Positions 1-11,106 of a stretch of DNA of 64,000 bases are shown one piece after another. The stretch is from contig CAJNDS010002146.1 of assembly GCA_905221605.1 (NCBI GenBank), forward strand, positions 1,268,906-1,332,905. Reading direction: 5' to 3'. Position 1 is the stretch's first letter, and the number at the start of each line of letters is the position of its first letter. Position numbers and translations under genes: made by a program. This DNA is from Symbiodinium natans. Its lineage: Eukaryota > Sar > Dinophyceae > Suessiales > Symbiodiniaceae. The notes under the pieces are model-generated. The model did not search any database. It saw only the letters and a list, made by a program, of their open reading frames with translations, and was not told the origin of the DNA.

Positions 1-273
1 CTTCAACACGAGAGTTTGGCACGCGGCCGACATCGTGTGTCAAGAGCGTGTAACTTAACAAAATCCCTCTACGCCTTTCTCTATGTGCTGTGCTTGAGCC
101 AACGAGCGGTTTTTGGGGCAAGGCCTTCAGAATGTGGAAGGCCTGACGCTCTGCATGTCGACATGCCGGTTCCCAATACAGCAGATTCATAAAGACAAGT
201 TTGCATGGGGTCTTGCAAGTCTAGCGTTGGGCCTCAAGTTTGTTAAGTATAGGGATGGTGTAGGACCTTGCTA

Positions 274-421
274 AACTATTTTTTGCTTAAGAACTTAAGA
301 ACGCCCAAAAAGGATTTGAAGGACAAAAACTCAAAACACAAAACAAACTCCCGTAAAAATGGTAATGTGGGGATTCTTATCTTGTTGTGTTAGGGGGGGG
401 GGGGTGCTTAAGCAAATAGGA
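274..421. mobile_element. Family G MITE-like element with poly-G end
   Basis: Left end reads CTATTTTTTGCTTAAGAA; right end reads poly-G then TGCTTAAGCAAATAG, giving an inverted CTATTTGCTTAAG-type terminus. The same design (poly-G next to TTAAGCAAATAG or a close variant) recurs at 44799-44930 and 60304-60372. The interior is A-rich with no ORF. Boundaries are approximate and no target duplication was identified. Confidence 0.5.
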
Positions 422-3210
422 GTATGCCTTGCGCCCAAAACATGCCAAACCCCAAATCCTAGATCCTAAACCCTAAAACCCCAACCCCCAAACCCTAAAA
501 CCCTAAACCCCTGAACCCTAAAACCCCAGACCCTAAACCCTAAACCCTAAACCCCAAACCCTAAACCTAAACCCTAAATCCTAAACCCCAATCTGACGCG
601 CTCCGGCGGATTGGGATGCCAGTGCGATGGCGGGGGCGGAGGCCAACCATGGCATGGCGTGAGGATCCACGTCCACCACCTTGAGGGTTTAGGGTTTAGG
701 GTTTAGGGTTTAGGGTTTAGGGATTGAGGTTTGGGTTTAGGGTTTAGGGGTTTAGGGTTTTAGGGTTTTAGGTTTAGGGAAGGAGGCAGCTGGCATATGT
801 GTACTTGTGATATGGTCACATGGTTCGCTACACCCAGAGATCGTGACACCCTCAACCCTGAAAGCTCAACCCTAAACCCCTCAACCCTAAGCCCTAAACC
901 CTAAACACTGAATCCCTGAACCCAAAAGCCCCTGAACCCTCAACCCCTCAACCCGAATCCCTAAACCCCTAAACCCCTAAACCCTAAACCCCAAAACCCC
1001 AAACCCAAAACCCCCAAACTCCTAAACCCCTAAACCGATCCAGCCGCCAGTCTGGAGGCGGCAGTCCGCCACGATAGGTCTCGCCGTAGATCATTTGTTC
1101 TCCTTCCAGGCCCGGCCCCTAATTGTCAGTTTAGGGTTTAGGGTTTAGGGTTTAGAGTTTAGAGTTTAAGGTGTATAGGGTTAGGGTTTAGGGCTTCGTT
1201 TTCAGGATTTAGGGTTTTCTGACTCGCCCCGTGTCGCACTCTCCAGCAGAGATTAATACCCTCGAGCCCTAAACCCTAAACCCTAAACCCTAAACCCCAA
1301 ACCCTAAACCCCTAAACCCTAAACTGAAACCCCGAACAAGAAGCCCCAAGCCTAAACTCGCCTAGAGAACCCGGCCCTCTTGAGTCGAACCTTCAAGTCC
1401 TTCAGGGGGGTTTAGGGTTTAGGGTTTAGGGTTTAGGGATTAGGGTTTAGGGTTTAGGGTTTGGGGTTTAGGGTTTAGGGTTTAGGGTTTAGGGTTTGGG
1501 GTTCAGGGTTTAGGGTTTAGGTAACCCCCGCCCCCCCGATAGCCCCCCAGCATTTCGGGGTTTCAGGCATCTACACCTCTGGCGGCCGCCTGCCAGGTTG
1601 TGATGTCAGTTTAGGGTTTAGGGTTTAGGGATTTTCGGGTTTAGGGCAGGACCGGGGATCGAGGAGCCCGAGAGTTTTCGGGTTTAGGGTTTAGGGATTG
1701 GAGGATCAAATGTCTGAAGCCCAAAACCCTAAACCCTGAGCCCCTGAACAACCTCAACCCTAAACCCCTACCCCTGCGTGCGGGCCTAAGCCCCTGAAAC
1801 CTTCTGAGTTTGCCCTTGGCCTTATGTAGTCTGGAGCTTAGGGTTGAAATGGGTTTAAGCTTCGGGGGTCAAACCGGGGAGAACCAGCCGAAACAAGCTG
1901 TCGGGTCTTCGGGTTAGGGCTTCAGGGTTTTAGGGTTTGGGGTTTAAGGCTTTAGAGCTTGGGGCTTCAGGGCTTTAGGGTTTTGGGGTTTTGGGGGTTG
2001 AGAGGGGTGCCCTGGCGGTGGCCTACAAATGCTGGCGCGACCGTGGCCACGGAACTCCTGGGCGCCTTCGCCCCCCCTGGGTGCAGCCACCTGGGCGCGG
2101 AGTTAGGGTTTAGGGTCTAGGGTTTGCTGTTTAGGGTTTGGGGTTTAGGGATAAATTCAACCAACAAATCAAAGGCCTTTGCGTAGAGAAAAGACCTGCT
2201 TTGGGGACCCTAAACCCTAACCCTACCCCCCCCCCCCCCCCCCCCCCCCCCCTTGAGGGGCCTGGCTCAACCCTACCCCAAAAAAACCCCAAGGCTTGAG
2301 CCCTAAGCCCTCAATCCTAAACTAAGCCTCAACCCTAAACCCCAAACCATAAAACAATAAACCCGGAACCCTAAACCCTAAACCCAACCCTTATTGCTTG
2401 GAGTCCAGCGACTTGAGCGCTATATAAATCACCATGCTCACGTGGATGCGCTGGGCCGGGCCGAGGCGGGTCGCGTAGCGTTAAAATTAAATCTAAACCC
2501 TAAACCCTAAACCCCAAACCCTAAACCCTAAACCGTCCGTAAGTAAGACCAACTTTGGGGCTACTTAGTGCCGACTTGGGGTTCAGGGTGGCTTGCCGGG
2601 GTCGAGGGTTTAGGGCTTGTGCTGAGCTGAAGACTACGTTAGGGTTTAGGGTTTAAGGTTTAGGGTTTAGGGTTTAGGGTTTAAGGTTTAGGGTTTAAGG
2701 TTTACGGCTTAGGGTTCAGGGAAGGGTGGATCCATGTTACATAACTCCACGGTTTGGGGCTTTGGTTTGCAGTTGTAGGGCTTAGGGCTTTACGGCTTGT
2801 TAGCATCCCATAGGCTCCAAAGGGCCTAGAAACCTCCACCCGTAACCCCGCAAGCCCTTTCTGGCTCTCTCTTATTCTTGAATAGGGTCAGAGTTGGGCC
2901 GTTGCTTCTCAGACCTTCTCCAGGGTCTAGGATTTAGGGTTCAGGGTTTAGGGCAATTTTGCTCAGGGGCTTGAGGTGTAAGGATTTAGGGTTCAGGGTT
3001 TACAGGGCCTAGGGTTTATACAGCGTTGCAGGGTTTGGGTTTGAGGGTTTAGGCACCTTTCTTCGCAAGGGCCGAGTTGAGGTTTAGGGTTTGGGGCAAC
3101 AGTTGAAAGGTCTTAGCGGCGGTGGCGGGGGTGATTGAGGGGTCCTGCATCTCATAAGGGGTATCCAAGCATAAAACAAAACGCGAATGATCCTACAGCC
3201 TAAACCTTGA

Positions 3211-3278
3211 ACCCTAAACCCTAAACCCTAAACCCTAAACCCTAAACCCTAAACCCTAAACCCTAAACCCTAAACCCT
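3211..3278 (-). repeat. Interstitial telomeric array (CCCTAAA)n
   Basis: About ten near-perfect CCCTAAA units on the + strand, so the G-rich strand is the minus strand. Flanks are unrelated unique sequence. Confidence 0.95.
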
Positions 3279-4012
3279 GAACCCCACATGAAAGGAGGTC
3301 GAGAAGCGGCTGCTGCTGCGGAATCATCTGGGCCATGGCTGCTTGAAGGGCCCAAAGAAATGCAACTCTTCCACACCCCGAGCTGGAGTCCTCCTGGCCC
3401 TAAACCCTAAACCCTAAACCCTAATCGCCTGAAATCCCAGTTCGGGCTACACCCAACCTACTGCCCTCCAGACCTGCACTTCCGCGACAACTTGCTGAGC
3501 TGTACTTAAACCCGTGCGCCGCCAGTCAAAATCATAGAAGCTGCCAAACTCATCCCCGTGTCGGCCCTAGAGGTGACTGAGCAGAACAAGGATTTAGGGT
3601 TTAGGGTTTAGGGTTTAGGGTTGAGTTTGGGACGCAAGCATGATCAAGGATGTGGGAGGACGCCCGAGGATCATGGCCCCTGGTAAATTTTACTAGGTGG
3701 TAATTCCATACGGAGCCAGGTATTTCGGGTACACCAAAAGGGGCCGTGTCGAAATTAAGCCCAGCCCCCTTGGGAACCTGCCGCACGCGTGAATGTAGTG
3801 TCGTGACTTAATTCTACTTCATTGCAACATCCCATGCTGCTCGCTGAAACGGTGCACGAAACATCGTATGCCTCGTGCCAGTTTTCGCATCCCTGCACTC
3901 ACCGACACATTCTTGCTGCAAGACAGTGCTGCCATCAGATGAAGAGGGGCGAGTACCAACTGACAGAGCCAACTCATTCGCTCTCGTGGGTTGGGTACTA
4001 GGTCTCCGGTAT

Positions 4013-4126
4013 CTTGGGGGGCAAATGAACCCAAAAATTGGGGGCTGCCCTATACTACTATAATCCCCATTCAGGTATGTGAACCCTAGACCCAGAACCC
4101 TTTTAGGGCCAGCTCATTTCGTCCCC
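4013..4126. mobile_element. Family D MITE-like element (copy 1)
   Basis: Left end has GGGGGGCAAATGAACCC and right end has CTCATTTCGTCCCC, an imperfect terminal inverted repeat shared with copies at 13266, 23906, 27603 and 54687. The interior has the family motif 'ctatactactataatcccc...caggtatgtgaaccc'. Non-coding, non-autonomous. Confidence 0.55.
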
Positions 4127-4282
4127 ACGCTAGCTGCGGACTGTTTCTTCTTCACGCTGCACGTGTCAACTGAAGGCCGTAGTCGTAAATGGCCACCGCG
4201 TTGCCGTTTGCCTTCCACGGATCCAGATATCTTCACACTCGAAACCCTAGAGCCTCGCGCAAGTGAGTACAATCAATACATA

Positions 4283-4303
4283 GCTATATATATATATATA
4301 TGC

Positions 4304-4336
<33 letters not shown>
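4283..4336. repeat. (TA)n microsatellite
   Basis: Interrupted TA dinucleotide run directly left of the poly-C terminus of the 2.1-kb element. A matching TA run lies on the far side of that element at about 6463-6478. Confidence 0.9.
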
Positions 4337-4338
<2 letters not shown>

Positions 4339-4570
4339 CTACCCCCCCCCCCCCCCCCCCCAGCGACCTACCCTTTTTAGGCCTTTTTAGGCCTTTTTAA
4401 CAAAAAATCACAAAGAAGACCCAAAAGTCGCGTAGTTAATCGCCGGGTAATGAAGGACAGTTACTGGGACACCCACCTCACAGACCCCGATAAGCCAGCA
4501 TTGGAAGAATCCACATTTTGAATCTGAAACGGACAATGCTGTTTTTAGATGTTTAGATCAGTGTTGTTCT

Positions 4571-5335
4571 ATGCAAATTGTGCGTTTCAAGGGCCATTAC
4601 TGTTTTGTTGAGCAACTAATTTATTTATACAATTGTGTTTGTACGAGGCAAAGTATTAATCAAATCGTGAAACTTTTTTCTTGGTTCTATGCGAATTTAG
4701 CTACTAGAGTAATTATTAAGCAAAGAGCCCAATTTGACTCAAGTGAATACTATTTAAAGGAGCATACTCAACCAAGATACGAAATAAACACCATTCTCAA
4801 CCAAAAAAATGGCAAAGTGTGCGTTTAAAGTGCAAATACTGTATTTATACAATTGTGTTTGTACTAGGCAAAGTATGCTCTCTGAAAGTCCACTGAAATA
4901 CCTTATGTTTGCATATTCATGAATCGGTTTTATTTTTGAAAAATTCATTTTATGCGAATTTAGCTACTAGAGTAATTATTAAGCAAATAGCCCAACTTGA
5001 CTCAAGTGAATACCATTTAAAGGACCATACTCAACCAAAATACGAAAGAAGCACCATATTTAACCAAAATATGGCAAAGTGTGGTTTAAAGTGCAAATAG
5101 TGCTTTGTTGAGCAACTAATGCATTGAAACAGTTGTGTTTATACCAGGCAAAGTATTATTGAAGTACTATCTGCAAAGTCAAATGAAACACCTTATGTTT
5201 ACATATTCATGAAACAATTTTTTTGAAGTATTCGTTCTATGCGAATTTAACTACTAGAGGAATTCTTAAGCAAATAGCCCAATTTGACTCAAGTGAATAC
5301 TATTTAAAGGACCATACTCAACCAAATACGAAATA
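4571..5335 (+). repeat. Diverged tandem repeat, period about 263-287 bp, roughly 2.7 copies
   Basis: The marker 'tatgcgaattta' recurs at 4688, 4951 and 5238. Each copy also carries 'gcccaa(t/c)ttgactcaagtgaatac', 'catactcaaccaa', 'ggcaaagtgtg' and 'ggcaaagtat' in the same order. Copies differ by substitutions and small indels. A frame of 85 codons (4571-4828) runs over it but is not conserved between copies, so it is not taken as a gene. The third copy holds ATTCTTAAGCAAATAG, identical to a family G end. Confidence 0.85.
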
Positions 5336-6035
5336 AACACTTGCGGAATGGAAACGGTTCTACCTACATAACAATGAGACAAAGATTGCTGAAGCATTCA
5401 CTAAAGACCACTTATATACTATGTCTGAAAAGCACAATTTGCATGAGCAAGCTTAAAAATGCACAATAATGGAAATAGAAGCGGTTCTACTTACATAACG
5501 ATGAAACAAAGATGTCTGAAGTATTCAATAAAGACCACATATATACTATGCTTGAAAAACGCAACTTGCACAATCAGGCTTAACAAATGCACAAGAATCC
5601 TAGAAAAGTACTTAGTGAACGCCATACACAAGCAAATTCACAAATACATAAAAACATCCAAAAGCGCAAGCTTTTCAGGAGAATCTCTGGTAAAGTTTGG
5701 ATTATAGGGTTTTGGGGTATTCCTGGACGAGTAGGAGTCACTTTTTAAGCAAACAATTCTAAGCAATAAATGCTTTTTCTCAAGACAAGTATTGCAAATG
5801 CTGCTTCTAGATAATTAATCGCATCTACCAGGCAAATATTATCCATGCGAATGGAGCTACCAGAGCACCAAGTAATGGCTGAATAAGGTCTACTACACTT
5901 GAGTACAACCAAAAGATGCACTAAACACTTGCGGCTCTACTTACATAATAACGAAACAAATAGTTCTGAAGCACTAGAAAGACCACTTGTATACTATTTC
6001 TGAAAAGCACAATTAGCATAAGCACACTTAAAAAT
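5330..6035 (+). repeat. Second repeat set of the 2.1-kb element, three copies of about 115-127 bp
   Basis: Copies begin near 5341, 5468 and 5930. They share the order (a/g)cggttctac-tacataac-gaaacaaa-ctgaag-aaagaccac-tatactat-ctgaaaa-cacaa. The first two are in tandem (period about 127); the third follows a 330-bp spacer. Such repeated subterminal blocks are common in non-coding ends of DNA transposons; the role here is inferred. Confidence 0.75.
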
Positions 6036-6065
6036 GCGTAGTTGTTGCCTCGTGACCGTGAAGGC

Positions 6066-6313
6066 GAACCAAAAAGCCAAAATACCAAAACCAAAAAACC
6101 AAAAAAAACAAAACCAAAAAAAACAAAAAAACCAAAACCAAAAAAACCAAAAACACCAAAAAAAACAATTTTCCGGGACTCTTGGAGAAGCCTCATAGGG
6201 ATTTCCTGAGAGTCCCGGAAAATTGTTTTTTTTGGTATTTTTGTTTTTTTTGGTTTTGGTTTTTTTGGTTTTGGTTTTTTGGTTTTTTTGGTTTTGGTAT
6301 TTTTGGTTTTTCT
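6066..6313. repeat. Large inverted repeat (hairpin), arms about 115 bp
   Basis: The left arm is CCAAAA-rich and ends in AATTTTCCGGGACTCT at 6182. The right arm starts with AGAGTCCCGGAAAATT at 6209 and continues GTTTTTTTTGG-rich to about 6313. The inner ~27 bp of each arm pair perfectly, the outer part is low-complexity and imperfect, and the loop is 26 nt. It lies inside the 2.1-kb element near its right end. It could extrude as a cruciform or fold as RNA. Confidence 0.85.
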
Positions 6314-6768
6314 ACTGTCCCGTGTATGCGATTTTAGTTGTATTTTAGTCTACGCCCTAGGAAATACGCTCTTTTGCACACCGAGTTTGCTTGCAGTGCA
6401 GCTGGGTGACTTGAGACAAGGCGAAAAAGGGTAGGTCACTCGGGGGGGGGGGGGGGGTACCATATATATATATATATAAACATGTATCCCTAAGGCCTAG
6501 ATCCTAAACCCTAAACCCTAAACCCTGATATTATAGGCACGTACAGAGTATTTGTGAGGGCGCCTTGAGGACCTCATTGCACGAAGCAGGGTTTATATGA
6601 CCAGAATCCCCAAAAGGACACCCAAGTTTGCAACCCTCACCAAAAAAATCTGTGTAAGAGAAATAGGGTTTAGGGTTTAGGGTTTGGGGTTTAGGGTTTA
6701 GGGTTTAGCGTTTAGGGTTTGGAGGAATCCTAAATACACTCACCAATGACAGTAATTACTATAACTTA

Positions 6769-6873
6769 GTAGCCCAGTAACCACATCATAATAAGGGCAC
6801 CCTTTTGTTGGCTGGTTACTTTATAAGGGAACCAGAACCCAAAAGAAAAGAAAAGGGTACCACTGGGCTACCA
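6769..6873 (+). mobile_element. Family A MITE, intact copy
   Basis: Terminal inverted repeats: left GTAGCCCAGTAACC, right GGTACCACTGGGCTACC. The family interior is visible: GGGCACCCTTTT, then a GGTTACTTTATAAGGGAACC-type centre, then an A-rich run. It carries no telomeric array and serves as an empty-site reference for the copy at 8564. Confidence 0.75.
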
Positions 6874-7052
6874 AGATACCCTAAACCCCAAACCCCAAAC
6901 CCCAAACCCCAAACCCTAAACCCTAAACCCTAAACCCTAAACCCTGTTTCGCATGTATCCACTGGATGGCTGGATGCAAGCATAAACTCTCGGTTCTCCA
7001 GACTGCGCGGCAATGTCTGCGCGTTGCGCTCCGAAGCGTCTCTACCAATCCA

Positions 7053-7161
7053 GGGTTTAGGGTTTAGGATTTAGGGTTTAGGGTTTAGGGTTAGGGTTTA
7101 GGGTTTAGGGTTTAGGGTTTAGGGTTTAGGGTTTAGGGTTTAGGGTTTAGGGTTTAGGGTT
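7053..7161 (+). repeat. Interstitial telomeric array (TTTAGGG)n
   Basis: About 15 units, nearly perfect, with one TTAGGG variant and one GGATTTAGGG variant. Confidence 0.95.
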
Positions 7162-7632
7162 TCGGATGGTTTCGGGTTTAGGGTTTAGGGTTTAGAGTTG
7201 AGTTTCAAAGGGCGCACTCTCCAACATCCTGATTGTGAACCCCGAAGCCGCAGACTAAGCACTGCAAATAAAAGCGCTGGCAGAGCCTCGATGTAGTGTT
7301 CGTCCACAGGCTGCAAGAACACTGCTACGCGCAGCTGCCCTGACACTGAATCACCTGGCTTTCTGTGGTCAGTTCGAAAGAAGGGGCCCTTCGGTTTGCC
7401 GTGGGTTTTGGGGATTCGCGTCAAAGCAGACAAGACAAGTTTAACAAGAGATTGTCCCAGGACGGGCAGCGAACCCTAAACCCCCTAAATCCCTAAACCC
7501 TTAACTACCCTAAACCGTAAACCTTAAACCCTAACCCTCAACTATCCTAACCCTAAACCCTAAACCCTAAGCCCTCAACCGAGGGTCGATTAGGATCCTG
7601 TACCCTACAAGGGCCTAAAATGTCGTCCCCTG

Positions 7633-7966
7633 ACTTGGAGGTTCATAGGTACTTCTAAGCCCCAAGTCTACCTGTACTTATAAGCCACCCCTAGGTCACC
7701 TAAGTAGGTTCTACTTGTACTGATCAGCACCCTAGTAGGCTCAAATTGTACTTATAAGCCCCCCTAAGTCCCCTAAATAGGTTCTAACTGCAAGCCCCCT
7801 AAGTCCCCTAAGTAGGTTCTAATTAGAACTGCACTTCCAAAGCCCCTTAAGAAGGTTATAAGTAGACTTGTAAATTGGGGTTCAAACCCTAAACCCTAAA
7901 CCCTAAACCCTCAACCCTAAACCCTCAACCCTCAACCCTAAACCCTAAACCCTAAACCTCCAAGCA
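7633..7966 (+). mobile_element. Family B MITE with internal telomeric array
   Basis: The left terminus ACTTGGAGGTTCATAGGTACTT matches the other B copies (15399, 18642, 52035) after its first base. The interior has repeated 'cttataagcc...cccctaagt(c)cc...taagtaggttcta' modules. Near the right end the sequence passes from 'aagtagacttgtaa' into a CCCTAAA array (about 7886-7957), and directly after it is CCTCCAAGCA, the remains of the right terminus GAACCTCCAAGTA. In intact copies the two are joined by about 20 bp. The array has replaced that short segment. Confidence 0.65.
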
Positions 7967-8563
7967 CTCCCTGCCAAGCTGCCTTCTCTACGGAGTGACG
8001 TGAGCACCTGAAGATGCAGAGTGAAGGTGGCCAAACCCCAAACCCTAAGCCATATAGACCCTAAACCCTAAACCCCAAACCCCAAACCCTAAACCCTAAA
8101 CCCTAAACCCTAAACCCTAAACCCTAACCGTACGAAAGCTGACAGTTTAGGGTTGAGGGTATGGGATTTTTAGGGCTACGGAATCTGGATAACATGTTTT
8201 TTTCGTACTTACATTTAGTGTAGCGCTGAGGGCATGGTTTTGAGGGTTAGTTTAGGGTTCAGGGGATTTAGGTTCAGAGCTCTATGGTTCAAGGCACTCT
8301 TGCGTTTGACAGGTTAAAGGATTGAACACTTAAGGGTTCAAGGTTTAGTTCGGGCTTGGCTGGAGAGAGCTGGAACCCGAAACCCGAAACAATCCTGAAA
8401 CCAAAAACCCTTCTTAAGGCTTTTGGGGTTTAGGGTTCAAGGTTTGTAAGGTTTATAGGGTTTACAGGGCTTTAGAGGGTTCATAGGGTTTGGGGAGCCG
8501 TTGCCTTGTAGTCGGCCACGCCATCAGGGGCCAGAAGCTCATCCTTGGCTGTCTTCAGAAGAC

Positions 8564-8715
8564 TTGGTAGCCCAGTAACCAGATTCTAATTAGGGTTTAG
8601 GGTTAGTCGCCCAGCAGCCATATTCTAATAAGGGCACCCTTTTTTTGGGTTGGTTGGTTACTTTATAAGGGAACCTTGAACCAAAAAAATGGAAAAGGGT
8701 ACCACTGCGCTACCT
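8564..8715 (+). mobile_element. Family A MITE with telomeric insert and duplicated left end
   Basis: Left terminus TTGGTAGCCCAGTAACC is followed by AGATTCTAAT, then two telomeric units (8591-8605), then a second, diverged copy of the same left end (CGCCCAGCAGCCATATTCTAAT), then the normal interior and the right terminus GGTACCACTGCGCTACC. The array is thus flanked by a roughly 23-25 bp direct duplication of MITE sequence. Compare the empty copy at 6769. Confidence 0.7.
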
Positions 8716-9124
8716 AGAAGAGGTTCTGTGGGTGACCTTCTCCGTGCCAGAGATTTTTGGGGGGATGACCCGAACCCCGAGAGGGCTTGCGGTTTAGGGT
8801 CTAGGGTCTAGGGTCTAGGGTTTTGGCTTTAGGGTTTAGGTCCAGGGTTTACGGTATATGTTATCCCAATCTTGGGTTCATATTACCAAGGGTGTCAAAA
8901 GAGTTGAGGAATGCTGGGTGTGGTCTCTATACCGCGCAAACTCCTTGCACATTTTCACAATGCCAAGATTAGGGTTAGGGTTTAGGGTTTAGGACTTGGT
9001 TTCGAGTGGAACTGCAGGGGGGAGGGGGGCTTGCCGACCTGAATGCCAGCGCTCTCAGGTTAACCTACCAGGCCCTAAGCCTTGAACCCTACCTACACCC
9101 TACACCCTACACCCCAGACCCTAG

Positions 9125-9241
9125 ACACTAGACCCTGAACCCCTAAACCCCTAAACCCCTAAACCCCTAAACCCCGAAACCCCTAAACCCCTGAACCCCT
9201 GAACCCCTAAACCCCTAAACCCCTAAACCCCTAAACCCTAA
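9125..9241 (-). repeat. Octameric telomere-like array (CCCCTAAA)n
   Basis: About 13 octamers CCCCTAAA with some GA/TGA variants, instead of the 7-mer. The same octamer in the opposite strand forms a 200-bp array at 46913-47125. Confidence 0.85.
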
Positions 9242-9879
9242 ACCAAAGAGCCTCGACAATCCACGGCCTGAGGCCTTTGGTGAAGGCTTTTCCAGGGCGA
9301 GCGATTTGGAAGCCGAAATCCCTATGCACACAAACCTAGACTGCAACTTTAAAGGGTTTAAGGGCTTAGGGGTTTTAGCTCTAAACTCTCCAAACTTGAT
9401 CCCTGAAGCCCGGGGCGAAAACTTCAAGACTTCCTAAGCCCCCAAGCCATGCAGCCCCAACATTTAAACCCTAAACCATCAAAACTGAGACCGCCTAAAC
9501 CCCCTAAGACTCTTCGGTGGGTCTGGCCCTGCTCTAAAGTCAAGAAGCCTTCTGATGGATCCACTCCACCTCACAGGTTTGGGGTTTAGGGTTTGGGCGG
9601 TTTGGGGTTTGGGGTTTGGGGTTTACGTTACAACCCTTACAACCCTTGCAACCCTTGCAACCCTTGCATTAAAAGGACCGATCCAATGGAGATGCCCAAA
9701 TCGGCTCGTTAAAAAACAACGCCCAACATTCACCTATACAGAACCCAAAAAAAACCCAAGCCAGGGTTCGGGAGAAACCCGCTAAGAACCAAAGACAAAC
9801 CTGAAAAAAAACAGGCGGCAACCAAGCACATGCTACGAGACATAGACCATGGCTTTGGCACCCCGCCTCACCTGCATAG

Positions 9880-10130
9880 GGGGGGGGGTGGGGGGGGGGG
9901 GGGGGGGTTGGGGGGGGGAGAGTGAGGAGGGGGAGGGCGAGGGAAGGGGTGGGGTGGGGGCTTTTTTGGGTTTTGATTGGTTTTTTTTCACGTTCTGTTC
10001 ACGTTTTTTGCGCGTTTTTTTCGCGTTTTTTTTTTCACGTTTTTCCTAAGGAACACAAGAGCCCCCTCCCCTCCCCCCCTGTCCTCGCCCCCCCCTGCCC
10101 TGCCCCCCCCCCCCCCCCCTCGAAATTTTG
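9880..10130. repeat. Poly-G / T-rich / poly-C low-complexity block
   Basis: G runs (9881-9960) are followed by a T-rich stretch with repeated CACGTTTT and CGCGTTTT motifs (9970-10050), then C runs (10060-10120). The G and C portions could pair as a long imperfect hairpin. Frames across it are compositional artefacts. Confidence 0.8.
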
Positions 10131-10258
10131 TATCAGGTTGTTTTCAGGTTGTTTTCGGCTTTTTCTGATTTCACGGCTTGGGTTTTATCTGGGTTTTATA
10201 CAGGATTTATACAGGTTTTGTTTATGGTATATCCGTGTTTGTCTCCATGCCTCGAACC

Positions 10259-10372
10259 TTCTAACCCTTGCAACCCTTGCAACCCTTGCAACCCTTGCCA
10301 CCCTTGCAACCCTTGCAACCCTCACAACTCTTACAGCCCTCACAACCCTTACAACCCTCACAACCCTAAACC
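10259..10372 (+). repeat. 9-bp tandem array (CCCTTGCAA)n, degenerating to CCCTCACAA
   Basis: About seven CCCTTGCAA units, then CCCTCACAA and CCCTTACAA variants, then CCCTAAA. The same nonamer forms a shorter run at about 9630-9670, where the sequence also flanks telomeric units. It looks like an expanded derivative of CCCTAAA-type DNA. Confidence 0.85.
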
Positions 10373-10739
10373 CGAGAACCCTAAAACCCCAAACCCAGGG
10401 GATTGGGAGCTGCAGGCCCTTATACTGGCGCATGGCCTTGAGAATCGCAAATCCCTGAGTCCTAAACGCGCTGGTAGGTGCGTGCCACAAACCCTACAAG
10501 CGCTTGCAGCCCTATCTTATTTTGGCGCGCGAAGCCCAAACCTCGACTGGAGCACTCCATGAGCCCCCCAAACCCATGAAAGCAAAAGCCCTAAACCCTA
10601 AACCCTAAACCCCAAAAAATAAACTCTCTGAGCCGAGGTGCAGAGAGGCACTGCGCATCATCATTCCAGACTTGCCCCGCCAGCCACGTCGATGTCACGG
10701 TCCGCTCAGTTAGGTTGCCCTGTCTCGAGGAGGCTCTAT

Positions 10740-11005
10740 AGGGTTTAGGGTTAGGGTTTAGGGTTTAGGGTTTAGGGTTAGGGTTTAGGGTTTAGGGTTA
10801 GGGTTTAGGGTTTAGGGTTTAGGGTTTAGGGTTTAGGGTTTAGGGTTTAGGGTTTAGGGTTTAGCGTTTAGGGTTTAGGGTTTAGGGTTTAGGGTTTAGG
10901 GTTTAGGGTTTAGGTTTAGGGTTTAGGGTTTAGGGTTTAGGGTTTAGGGTTTAGGGAGGGTTTAGGGTTTAGGGTTTAGGGTTAGGGTTTAGGGTTTAGG
11001 GTTTA
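10740..11005 (+). repeat. Long interstitial telomeric array (TTTAGGG)n
   Basis: About 38 units with scattered TTAGGG, TTTAGCG and GGGAGGG variants. It is one of the two longest arrays here. The edges are sharp: unique sequence on the left and AAACCTAAACTCTAAAGG on the right. Confidence 0.95.
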
Positions 11006-11106
11006 AACCTAAACTCTAAAGGTCAACACCCTTTTGGCTCTACACACAGGGCCCCTTGAAGTTAGGGTAGTTAGTTCGAAGTCAGGTCAGAACCTCCTAA
11101 AGCCCC

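Larger units (their letters stand above)
1..4012. other. Telomeric-repeat mosaic, no gene seen
   Basis: Alternating CCCTAAA blocks (about 453-592, 840-1040, 1268-1327, 1725-1770, 2490-2535, 3211-3278, 3400-3425) and TTTAGGG blocks (about 684-779, 1131-1215, 1408-1521, 1610-1700, 2640-2710, 3595-3622), many degenerate, separated by unrelated spacers of 50-250 bp. A poly-C run occupies about 2227-2252. Spacers show no recognisable coding or RNA gene; the short ORFs here are chance frames or run through the repeats. Confidence 0.8.
4340..6459. mobile_element. Putative 2.1-kb non-autonomous DNA transposon with poly-C termini
   Basis: The left end is TA-run, TACC..., a 20-C run (4342-4361), then GCGACCTACCCTTTTT (4363-4378). 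The right end is its inverse: AAAAAGGGTAGGTCAC (6424-6439), a G run (6442-6457), GTACC and a TA run. About 15 of 16 nt after the homopolymer match in inverted orientation, so the termini form a long inverted repeat. The inside is AT-rich, unlike the surrounding GC-balanced telomeric mosaic, contains no TTTAGGG array, and holds three sets of repeats (see sub-features). The only ORFs are short frames over the tandem repeats; no transposase was recognised. The flanking TA runs suggest insertion into a (TA)n site, but a target duplication cannot be proven there. Confidence 0.65.
6480..9840. other. Telomeric mosaic with MITE copies, no gene seen
   Basis: Telomeric blocks in both orientations (for example 6665-6720, 6880-6945, 7865-7957, 8055-8127, 8968-8995) lie between unique spacers. 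The family A and B elements are listed separately. The stretch 7165-7440 is unique sequence with an unremarkable 82-codon minus-strand frame. The octamer array at 9130-9240 is listed separately. 9625-9670 holds a short CCCTTGCAA run. Confidence 0.75.

Noticed and set aside
9922-10458. 178-codon + frame
   Set aside because: Composed of T-rich and poly-C low-complexity DNA followed by a CCCTTGCAA array; the apparent protein is a repeat translation.
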